Assembly: GCA_030765325.1 (NCBI GenBank)
Contig: JAVCCT010000154.1
Coordinates: 1 to 10,943, forward strand
Direction of reading: 5' to 3'
Source: Candidatus Stygibacter frigidus
GTDB taxonomy: Bacteria; Cloacimonadota; Cloacimonadia; Cloacimonadales; TCS61
Length of the DNA stretch: 10,943 nucleotides
In this document: positions 4,132 to 10,943 of the stretch, piece by piece
Position numbering within the stretch: position 1 is the stretch's first letter
Layout of the letters: each line of letters begins with the position of its first letter
Notes under the pieces: model-generated
What the model was told of the DNA's origin: nothing
Seen by the model: only the letters and a program-made list of their open reading frames with translations
The model's database searches: none
Position numbers and translations under genes: made by a program

Positions 4132-6381
4132 ATGAGTATTCCGATTATGTGGTATATTGCACCAGTAAGTGCAATAGTGGCTTTATTATTTGCCTGGTAT
4201 TTCTTTAATAATGTAAAGAAACAGGATCCTGGCACAGAGCGGATGCAGGAGATAGCGGGTTATGTACGCGAGGGTGCATTTGCCTATCTTAAGCAGCAAT
4301 ATAAAGCTGTAAGCATCTTTTTTGTTATAGCCTTTGTGGTCTTTAATCTCATGGCACATCTGCTGCACGTACTGCACTGGTTAGTACCTTTGGCATTTTT
4401 AACTGGTGGATTTTTTAGCGGGCTTGCCGGATATATCGGCATGAATACCGCTACAATGGCATCAAACAGAACAACAGCAGCTTGCAGAACAAGCCTTAAT
4501 AAGGGCTTGCAGATAGCATTCCGGGCTGGTGCTGTGATGGGACTGGTGGTTGTGGGACTGGCATTGATAGATATATCTATCTGGTTCTTCGTATTAAATA
4601 AGGCAGGTATGGATCTGCATATCATCACTGTGATCATGCTTTCCTTTGGTATGGGAGCTTCTACTCAGGCGTTGTTTGCCCGATTAGGCGGTGGAATTTA
4701 TACTAAAGCTGCTGATGTGGGAGCAGATCTGGTGGGAAAAGTGGAAGCTGGAATTCCGGAAGATGACCCTCGTAATCCTGCTACAATCGCAGATAACGTA
4801 GGTGATAATGTGGGTGACGTAGCTGGCATGGGTGCTGATCTTTATGAATCATATTGTGGTTCTATATTGGCAACCGCTGCTCTGGGTATGGCTGCTTTTT
4901 TACAGGCAAAACAGGCTAATCCCCTGGTATTGCCGGATATGGCTATTCAGATGGTTACTGCTCCTATGATACTGGCAGGAATTGGAATTATTCTTTCTAT
5001 TATTGGTATCTTTCTGGTTCGCACCAAAGAAAGTGCCGGACCCAAGGAATTGATGGCAGCTCTTAATAAGAGCGTTTATGGCAGCTCAGTATTGATCGTG
5101 ATCGCTGCTTTTTTTGTTACTAAATATATCCTTCCTTCGGAAGTTGTAAATACTACAGGAATTTTCATCTCGATCGTGATTGGACTGGCAGCGGGAATCC
5201 TGATAGGATTTTTCACTGAGCGTTATACTTCAGACCATTATAAGCCTACAAAGCGGATTGTGGAACAATCTGAATATGGCCCGGCAACCGTGATCATTGA
5301 AGGTATGGCTGTGGGTCTGGAAAGTGCTGCATTACCGCTGGTGATCATTGGAATAGCAATTATTTCTGCCTTCACTATCAGTGGTGGCTTTTCTCAAGGA
5401 ATAGAATTTGGGCTTTATGGCATTGGTTTTGGTGCTGTGGGCATGCTGGCAACTTTGGGAGTTACACTGGCTACTGATGCCTTTGGACCTATTGCTGATA
5501 ATGCTGGTGGAAATGCCGAGATGGCTGGACTGCCGGCTGAAGTGCGTAAGAAAACTGATGCACTGGATTCAGTAGGTAACACAACTGCTGCTACCGGAAA
5601 AGGCTTTGCTATCGGAAGTGCTGCGCTTACAGCAATGGCACTTATGGCTGCTTATCTGGAAGAGATCAGAAATGGTCTGCACTTGCAGGAAATCCCTGAG
5701 CTGGTAATTAATTATACTGATAAAATAAGTGAAACCGTGCCAGTGGCAACTGCCTCTATAGCAAATTTCATTTCTTATTATGATATAAATTTGATGAATC
5801 CTGGATTCTTAGTGGGAATTATCTTTGGAACTATGGCAGTTTTCCTTTTCTCATCCATGACTATGCGTGCCGTAGGGCGTGCTGCCGGAACTATGGTGGG
5901 TGAAGTGAGACGTCAGTTTAGAGAAATACCCGGTATATTAGAAGGCACAGGAACTCCTGATTACAAAAGATGTGTGATGATCTCCACAGTGGGTGCTCAG
6001 AAAGAAATGATCGCCCCGGCAATGGTGGGTATATTTACTCCCGTAGTTGTGGGACTTATCATTGGCGTACCTGGAGTTTTGGGCGTATTAACTGGTGGAC
6101 TGGTATCAGGATTTGCCCTGGCGTGCATGATGAATAATGCTGGTGGTGCCTGGGATAATGCCAAGAAATATATTGAAACCGGACAGAAAGGCGGAAAAGG
6201 CTCAGATGCTCATAAAGCCTGCGTAACCGGTGACACTGTAGGCGATCCCTTCAAAGATACTACAGGACCTTCTATTAATATCCTGATCAAACTGATGAGC
6301 ATGGTTAGTATCGTGTTTGCTGGATTGATCGTTGCCGTGAGCCCTCATGTTCAGGCTTGGTTGGGGATTGTTAAACCGTGA
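4132..6381 (+). CDS. hppA: Ion-translocating membrane pyrophosphatase, K+-dependent type
   Basis: This integral membrane enzyme hydrolyses pyrophosphate and pumps Na+ or H+ out of the cytoplasm. The 749-residue product has about 16 hydrophobic segments and the family's catalytic motifs: DVGADLVGKVE (195-205), DNVGDNVGDVAG (221-232), the DNAGGNAEMA region (456-465) and the C-terminal GDTVGDPFKDTTGPS (700-714). GNTTAATGKG (482-491) has alanine where K+-independent enzymes have lysine, placing it in the K+-dependent class. In GADLYES the glutamate at 239 sits where Na+-pumping enzymes such as that of Thermotoga maritima carry their gate glutamate; plant H+ enzymes have it four residues later. 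Na+ transport is therefore favoured but unproven. GGAGG at 4123-4127 supports the ATG. The gene appears monocistronic, with a terminator at 6448. The frame is intact, unlike its upstream neighbours. Confidence 0.97.
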   Translation: MSIPIMWYIAPVSAIVALLFAWYFFNNVKKQDPGTERMQEIAGYVREGAFAYLKQQYKAVSIFFVIAFVVFNLMAHLLHVLHWLVPLAFLTGGFFSGLAGYIGMNTATMASNRTTAACRTSLNKGLQIAFRAGAVMGLVVVGLALIDISIWFFVLNKAGMDLHIITVIMLSFGMGASTQALFARLGGGIYTKAADVGADLVGKVEAGIPEDDPRNPATIADNVGDNVGDVAGMGADLYESYCGSILATAALGMAAFLQAKQANPLVLPDMAIQMVTAPMILAGIGIILSIIGIFLVRTKESAGPKELMAALNKSVYGSSVLIVIAAFFVTKYILPSEVVNTTGIFISIVIGLAAGILIGFFTERYTSDHYKPTKRIVEQSEYGPATVIIEGMAVGLESAALPLVIIGIAIISAFTISGGFSQGIEFGLYGIGFGAVGMLATLGVTLATDAFGPIADNAGGNAEMAGLPAEVRKKTDALDSVGNTTAATGKGFAIGSAALTAMALMAAYLEEIRNGLHLQEIPELVINYTDKISETVPVATASIANFISYYDINLMNPGFLVGIIFGTMAVFLFSSMTMRAVGRAAGTMVGEVRRQFREIPGILEGTGTPDYKRCVMISTVGAQKEMIAPAMVGIFTPVVVGLIIGVPGVLGVLTGGLVSGFALACMMNNAGGAWDNAKKYIETGQKGGKGSDAHKACVTGDTVGDPFKDTTGPSINILIKLMSMVSIVFAGLIVAVSPHVQAWLGIVKP

Positions 6382-6418
6382 GTCGTGAGTCGTGAGTTGT
6401 GAGTCGTTAGTCGTGAAT
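6377..6418 (+). repeat. Tandem heptamer CGTGAGT, six units, covering the hppA stop codon
   Basis: Six 7-base units run without gaps: three exact CGTGAGT, then TGTGAGT, CGTTAGT and CGTGAAT. The first unit includes the TGA stop of hppA (6379-6381), so the repeat begins inside the last codons of the gene and continues into the 3' untranslated region. Confidence 0.8.
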
Positions 6419-6434
6419 GCACGCTTGGGCGTGC
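6419..6434 (+). repeat. Short perfect hairpin after the heptamer repeat
   Basis: GCACGC and GCGTGC form a 6-bp stem around TTGG. No T run follows, so it is not itself a terminator. It sits between the heptamers and the terminator. Confidence 0.5.
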
Positions 6435-6447
6435 TGAGGAATAATAT

Positions 6448-6475
6448 AAAGCCCGGATGTTTGTCCGGGCTTTTT
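6448..6475. terminator. Intrinsic terminator shared by hppA and the converging repeat-ATPase gene
   Basis: AAAGCCCGGA (6448-6457) pairs perfectly with TCCGGGCTTT (6464-6473) around a TGTTTG loop, followed by T5 on the plus strand. The minus-strand gene stops 4 nt away at 6479, so the same stem probably ends that transcript too, though its T run there is short. Confidence 0.9.
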
Positions 6476-6478
6476 GCT

Positions 6479-9400
6479 TTATGCGTATTTCACGGACATT
6501 TCGTTAATCACCTTAATTATCTCATCTACTGTCTGTTTTAGTTCGCTGCCCATTTTAATGTATTCATTAGGGTATTCTTTTTGCAGGAAAAACATCAAAG
6601 CGTAATATAAAGGCTTGAACCGGTCTTTTAATTGCATAGGATTATTATTGAATATCTTATAGGTAGAATGATACTGCTTCTTGGCGATCAATAGCATCAG
6701 GAATTGTCTGATGTCTTCTGGATATTTCTCATAAGCTTCCTTGTCATCAAAAAACTCATTGGAAATTTCTAATGCCTTTTCAATTTCATTATTCCAGAGG
6801 AGTATTGTTGCATAAGTATGAGAAGTTGACAATTGAGCCTCTTGCTTATATGCCTTCTCAGCATAATTTAAAGCCAATATTCTATTCTTGTTTAATTCAT
6901 AATACATCCAAGATAGACCTTCTACTGCTTTCTTCTCTCCATTTTCTAAAGCCATCATTAAGTATTTTTCTGCTCTTGTATAGTCTTTCAAATCATCTTT
7001 ATAAAAAAGAGCTAATATAAGAATCGCCAGTGTATTTCCATGATCAATTGCCATAAGCAAATACTTCTCAGCTTTACCATATTCTTTTAGCTCACTATAA
7101 TATAAAATTGCTATCTGCAACATTGCATCTACATTACCTTTCTTAATTGCTTTGTTAAAGAAAACTACCGCTTGAGATAAATCACCCTTCTTGTTTTTAT
7201 AGAAATAAGCTAAGCACTTCATTGCTTCATCATTATCCTTTTCCACACTTAATAAATAATATTTTTCGGCATTTATGTAATCTTCGAAATGCTCTTCATA
7301 CAAATATGCTAAATTGACCATAGCTTCATCATTACCTTTCTCAACCGCCATAAGATAATATTTCTCGGCACTTCTAAAATCTTTTAGCTTATCAAAATAG
7401 AGATTTGCTAATAAAAACATAGCTTTATCATTTTCTTTATCAATTGCCTTTAAGTAATACTTTTCTGCTTTTCTATTATCTTTGAATTTTAACTCGTAAA
7501 GCATTGCTAAATTTACTATCGCATCAATATTCTCTTTTTCAATTGCCATTAAGTAATACTTCTCAGCTTTCTTGATATCATGAAATTCTGCCTCATAAAG
7601 ATACGCCAAGTTATTCATTGCTAATGAATTGCCTTTCTCGGATGCCATCAAATAATATTGTTCTGCTTTCTCAAAGTCCTTAAATTCTATTTTATAAATT
7701 GTAGCCAAATTAAACATTGCATTATCTAAACCCATTTCTGTAGCAATCAAATAATACTTCACGGCTTTTTTATATTCTTTAAACTCTGTCCAATAAAGGA
7801 AAGCTAAATTCTCAATCGCTTTCTCATCTCCTCTATCTACTGCCATAAGGAAATATTTTTCTGCTTCTTTATAATTCATTTTCTCCTTTTGATATATTAA
7901 AGCTAAATTATTTATTGCCTTAACTTCTCCATTACTTAATGCCATTAAATAATATTTCTCGGCTTTTTGAAAATCATTAAATTTATTTTGATAAAAAAAT
8001 GCTAAATTATACATAGCTTTACTGTCACCTTTTTTTGTTGCCATAAGAAAATATTTCTCTGCTTTCTGAGAATCCTTAAACTCATTTTGGTAAAGCAGAC
8101 CTAAATTGTTCATAGCTCTATTCATTTTTTTATCCACAGCCATCAAGTAATAAAACTCTGCTTTCTTAAAATCTTTAAGAAAATGATCATAATGATAAGC
8201 TAAATTATAAATTGCATCTAAATAACCTTTTTCTATTGCCATCAAGAAATATTTTTCAGCTTTATCAAAACTATTTAACTTTGTTTCATAAAGACAAGCT
8301 AAATTATACATAGCCCCAGCATCTTCTTTTTCAACCGCCATTAAATAGTATTTTTCAGCTTCACTAAAATTTTTATATTCAGTCTCATATATAAGGGCTA
8401 TGTTATACATTGCTACAGTACTATTCTTTTTTACTGCCTTAAGATAATAATATTCAGCCATTTCAAAATTTTTAGCTTTACTATGATTATAGATTGCTTT
8501 TCTAAGCAATGTATCTAAGTTATTATCATCTTCAGTTTCTGAATTTTCAATGAATGAATATTCGTATAATTCCAAATTAGAAGGATGTAAATGTGATAAT
8601 AATTCAGAATTTGTACCTTCTAAATATGTCCTAGTAGTTTTAATTAATTTGTCTTGTAAATTCATATTAATGTGAGTACATGATAGTGCTTCAGTTAAGT
8701 ATAATGCCTGCTTATCAAGCATTTTACCTTTTTCCATGGCTTCTATATGTTTTTTTGCCCTATGCTCCAATGTATTATTATCACACCATTCAATCAGAAA
8801 TTCTACTAACCATTTGATTTTATTTTCTTCTTTTTTACCACCGTGACGCATGAGGTACCAGATATTGAAGAATCTTTCTGATAAACGATATAGATGGTTT
8901 TTTGTATTTGTCTTTTGCTTCTCGATTAAATTGTTTTTTATAAGAAGTTTAATTTGAGATGAGACTGCTCTGCTGTCTTCTTTAACTTTTGCAGCAATTT
9001 CTTTTGTGCTAACTGCGTCCCAGTTCAGAGCGATAAAATCCATAATTTCCTGCTGCTGTGGAGACAAGTTATCCATGCGATGTTTATATAAAGGAGTTAC
9101 ATTATCGAGAACTTCTTCGAGGTCATTGAAGGCGTTACCATCTTCTTCATCAACAAAAATGTTAAAAAGCAGAACAATATTTCTGATAACACCTCCCGTA
9201 AGTCGCCTGAGAGCTTCTATGCGTCCGGTTTGTTCTTCTACAATTTCCTTAACTCTTTCACTTTTATAGTATTCTCCCAATTTCAGTAGTAAAGTTTGTG
9301 TTTCTGGCAAAGTTAATCCTTTTAACTTAGGTGTCCTGAAGAATTCGTAAAAAGGCTGTTCATACTCATAATGAAACTCAATACTAACCGATGAAGCACC

Positions 9401-9949
9401 AATAATCCGCAGTTCGCAAGTTTGTTGCAAAACTTCACGCAGTCGTTGACAATCCTTCTTTTTGAACTTATCAAACATATCGTTGATATTGTCTATAAAT
9501 AGAACCAGTTTCTTTTTATTGTGCTTTAATCTATTCTCTAATAGTTGAAAGCAATTAATTTCATAATCAATATCGTCATTTAGCTTTTGCATATCAGTGT
9601 AGAGAGATTCAAAACCTGGCTCATATTTCAAGCAATCTGCTGTCAATTCCCAGAGTTTATATAATTTTCGATTGCTGTATTGTTCTTCACTAAAAATGAC
9701 AGGAATCAGCCATTTGTTAAGCTCAGGGTCTTTTTGTATCTCATAAGCTAAACGAAGTAGCAAAGTAGTTTTACCTTGTCCACGAATACCTTGGATTATA
9801 TAATGCTGCTCTGGTGATACCATCTTAGAAGTTTTTATTGCTTTAAATATTTCCTGAAATAATTCTAATCTGACCACAAAGTTATTAATTAGCTGTTGTT
9901 TAGTCTGATTTGCGGGATTATAAATTTTAATAAGATCAATTTGCGACAT
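6479..9949 (-). CDS. P-loop ATPase with winged helix and 16 Sel1/TPR-like repeats (STAND-like)
   Basis: The product has 1156 residues. Residues about 20-290 form an AAA/STAND-type ATPase: Walker A GIRGQGKTT (54-62), Walker B LVLFIDN (148-154, D153) and a sensor strand RIIGASS (181-187). Residues about 295-365 form a winged helix ending in YRLSERFFNIWYLMRHG. A helical linker follows to about 495, then 16 gapless 33-residue repeats (496-1023; consensus near KAEKYYLMAVEKGNDEAMYNL, shortened here) and a 133-residue helical tail. There is no signal peptide or membrane segment, so it is cytoplasmic. STAND NTPases use the ATPase as a switch controlled by a repeat sensor; that role is inferred here. 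The gene overlaps the upstream ATPase by 14 nt, and its ribosome site (GGTGGTGGA) lies in the TGG codons of that gene. It is visibly more AT-rich than hppA. No nuclease, TIR, protease or other effector is seen. Confidence 0.9.
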   Translation of the reverse strand: MSQIDLIKIYNPANQTKQQLINNFVVRLELFQEIFKAIKTSKMVSPEQHYIIQGIRGQGKTTLLLRLAYEIQKDPELNKWLIPVIFSEEQYSNRKLYKLWELTADCLKYEPGFESLYTDMQKLNDDIDYEINCFQLLENRLKHNKKKLVLFIDNINDMFDKFKKKDCQRLREVLQQTCELRIIGASSVSIEFHYEYEQPFYEFFRTPKLKGLTLPETQTLLLKLGEYYKSERVKEIVEEQTGRIEALRRLTGGVIRNIVLLFNIFVDEEDGNAFNDLEEVLDNVTPLYKHRMDNLSPQQQEIMDFIALNWDAVSTKEIAAKVKEDSRAVSSQIKLLIKNNLIEKQKTNTKNHLYRLSERFFNIWYLMRHGGKKEENKIKWLVEFLIEWCDNNTLEHRAKKHIEAMEKGKMLDKQALYLTEALSCTHINMNLQDKLIKTTRTYLEGTNSELLSHLHPSNLELYEYSFIENSETEDDNNLDTLLRKAIYNHSKAKNFEMAEYYYLKAVKKNSTVAMYNIALIYETEYKNFSEAEKYYLMAVEKEDAGAMYNLACLYETKLNSFDKAEKYFLMAIEKGYLDAIYNLAYHYDHFLKDFKKAEFYYLMAVDKKMNRAMNNLGLLYQNEFKDSQKAEKYFLMATKKGDSKAMYNLAFFYQNKFNDFQKAEKYYLMALSNGEVKAINNLALIYQKEKMNYKEAEKYFLMAVDRGDEKAIENLAFLYWTEFKEYKKAVKYYLIATEMGLDNAMFNLATIYKIEFKDFEKAEQYYLMASEKGNSLAMNNLAYLYEAEFHDIKKAEKYYLMAIEKENIDAIVNLAMLYELKFKDNRKAEKYYLKAIDKENDKAMFLLANLYFDKLKDFRSAEKYYLMAVEKGNDEAMVNLAYLYEEHFEDYINAEKYYLLSVEKDNDEAMKCLAYFYKNKKGDLSQAVVFFNKAIKKGNVDAMLQIAILYYSELKEYGKAEKYLLMAIDHGNTLAILILALFYKDDLKDYTRAEKYLMMALENGEKKAVEGLSWMYYELNKNRILALNYAEKAYKQEAQLSTSHTYATILLWNNEIEKALEISNEFFDDKEAYEKYPEDIRQFLMLLIAKKQYHSTYKIFNNNPMQLKDRFKPLYYALMFFLQKEYPNEYIKMGSELKQTVDEIIKVINEMSVKYA
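6881..8464 (-). repeat. 99-bp-period coding repeat array, 16 units
   Basis: The repeats of the ATPase gene occupy exactly 1584 nt (16 x 99) with no insertion or deletion between units. Strongly kept positions are A3, Y6-Y7, L8, A10, A18, M19 or I19, N21, L22, A23 and Y26; positions 12-17 and 27-33 vary. Units differ enough at DNA level to be long-diverged copies, not a recent expansion. The canonical Sel1 repeat is about 36 residues and TPR 34; here the loop that contains GxGV in Sel1 is shortened. Confidence 0.88.
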
Positions 9950-10943
9950 ATTTCCACCACCACATTTTTAAAATTGGAGAATTGAATTGATATATTTTTA
10001 CATCTTCATGATTATTGATATAGCCATCGTACTTTAGAGATCCAACAACATCTTTGTATTTGTCTTCTAATTGATGTTTCGCTGCCAGATCATAGATTTC
10101 ATTTGAGTCAATACTACTTTTTACTGATACGAAATTCAAAAGTTCTTTTGCGAAATTATATTCTTCTGTGCTGAGCAAATTTTTTAATCGAGTATGCCAA
10201 TGATCGAAGTAATTCCTCTGGTCAATCAATTCATCTAATACCTCATCAATTGTCGTTACGGTTATTTCTGATATACCATTTTCCCTTGCAAAGTACTTAA
10301 TTGCCTGGATTGTCAATTGTATAAAGAACGGGATCAACCAATTAACCTTTTCTAATATATAGACAATAACATCTTCAGATAGCGTAAAATTTAAATTGAC
10401 TGACAACTCTGTGATCAGTTTACGTGCTTCAACATTGTTCAAGGATTTAATTTTAATCGGCATAATATCATTGATTGATGACATTGCTTGTAATCCTTTA
10501 ACGATATATTCTAAACCAATTGAACCAGAATAAATAAATTGTACCTTATTGGATAGTGTTTGCCTAATCTCTCTATTAGTTTGCAGAAAATGAACAGCTT
10601 TGCTGGCTCCTTCATCTTTTTTAATGTTTTCAACGGTTTGGGAAAATTCGTCTATGAGAAATACGAGCTTCTTTTCATTTACAATCAAGTTAATTACTCT
10701 AACAAATTCATTAAAGTAATTCACATCTCTTGCATTGTCAAATTCCACGCCATCAGTCCCAATTTTTTTTATACCAGGAACAGTGTTTTTAATTACGCTA
10801 AAAACCTTATCCGCTGTTCTTACAAATTCCGATGTAAGTAATTTAGATAATAGCTTTTTATAGAATTCATTCTCATTATTAACTGATTCTGTATCAAGAA
10901 AAAGAAAATAGAAATTTTCTTTAGGATTATCTTTCAAATACAA
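9936..10943 (-). CDS. AAA-type ATPase with C-terminal winged helix, 5' end missing
   Basis: The frame is open to the window edge and the real start and Walker A lie beyond 10943; the 335 visible residues begin just after the expected P-loop. Visible motifs are Walker B LVFLIDEF (93-100) and a sensor strand QFIYSGSIGL (135-144). A lid-like helical region (165-245) follows, then a winged helix (about 255-322) ending in FNSPILKMWWWKYVA. This layout fits the archaeal-type ATPase (ATPase_2/COG1672-like) group. The stop is TGA at 9936-9938, 14 nt inside the next gene, so the two are cotranscribed and probably translated in a coupled way. The C-terminal end matches in style the winged helix of its neighbour, so the two ATPases may be related and could form a hetero-complex. 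Substrate and role unknown. Confidence 0.85.
   Translation of the reverse strand: MYLKDNPKENFYFLFLDTESVNNENEFYKKLLSKLLTSEFVRTADKVFSVIKNTVPGIKKIGTDGVEFDNARDVNYFNEFVRVINLIVNEKKLVFLIDEFSQTVENIKKDEGASKAVHFLQTNREIRQTLSNKVQFIYSGSIGLEYIVKGLQAMSSINDIMPIKIKSLNNVEARKLITELSVNLNFTLSEDVIVYILEKVNWLIPFFIQLTIQAIKYFARENGISEITVTTIDEVLDELIDQRNYFDHWHTRLKNLLSTEEYNFAKELLNFVSVKSSIDSNEIYDLAAKHQLEDKYKDVVGSLKYDGYINNHEDVKIYQFNSPILKMWWWKYVAN

Noticed and set aside
4186..4637. Minus-strand open frames inside hppA
   Set aside because: They are shadows of a strongly conserved plus-strand gene and have no ribosome site or recognisable sequence.
6772..7020. Plus-strand open frame opposite the repeat ATPase gene
   Set aside because: It is the antisense of the Sel1/TPR-like coding region, with low-complexity Leu/Ser/Tyr composition and no supporting signals.
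6881..8464. CRISPR-like array suggested by a regular 99-bp period
   Set aside because: The period is the coding repeat of a continuous open frame; units diverge throughout and there is no constant-repeat/unique-spacer pattern.

Overview
The window looks like part of the chromosome of a fermentative anaerobe of moderate-to-low GC content. It carries an NADH-linked flavo-iron-sulfur module of the kind found in bifurcating [FeFe]-hydrogenases, a membrane pyrophosphatase, and a Sec-targeted beta-helix gene remnant of a style common in the Fibrobacteres-Chlorobi-Bacteroidetes group and Cloacimonadota. A Cloacimonadota-like source is my best guess from protein style alone and is not proven by the sequence.

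Layout. Positions 1-2682 (+): the end of a NuoE-like [2Fe-2S] subunit, a stand-alone HATPase protein, a 37-residue ORF in a TAATG overlap, and a NuoF/HydB-like NADH:FMN/iron-sulfur subunit whose reading frame is broken near 1349. A strong bidirectional terminator at 2703-2731 closes this operon, with no catalytic hydrogenase gene following. Positions 2771-3228 (-): an unrecognised beta-rich small protein, apparently frameshifted just after its start. Positions 3229-4131: mostly non-coding, with several small repeat families (hairpins with a conserved ARGGAW loop, a 9-bp GTCCAT repeat, a 23-bp direct repeat, T-tract elements) and a truncated beta-helix gene. Positions 4132-6381 (+): an intact K+-dependent-type ion-translocating membrane pyrophosphatase, followed by tandem heptamers, a hairpin and a shared terminator. 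Positions 6479-10943 (-): a more AT-rich two-gene unit. An AAA-type ATPase (5' end outside the window) overlaps by 14 nt a 1156-residue protein made of a P-loop ATPase, a winged helix and 16 gapless 33-residue Sel1/TPR-like repeats.

How the parts work together. NuoE- and NuoF-like proteins normally pass electrons between NAD(H), FMN and iron-sulfur clusters to or from a hydrogenase or other redox partner, and the pyrophosphatase conserves energy from PPi as an ion gradient; both suit an energy-limited anaerobe. The ATPase/repeat pair is unrelated to this metabolism. Its design (STAND-like NTPase plus winged helix plus long repeat sensor, with a partner ATPase) is the best candidate here for an undescribed system, possibly signalling or defence, but no effector domain is visible and that role is inference.
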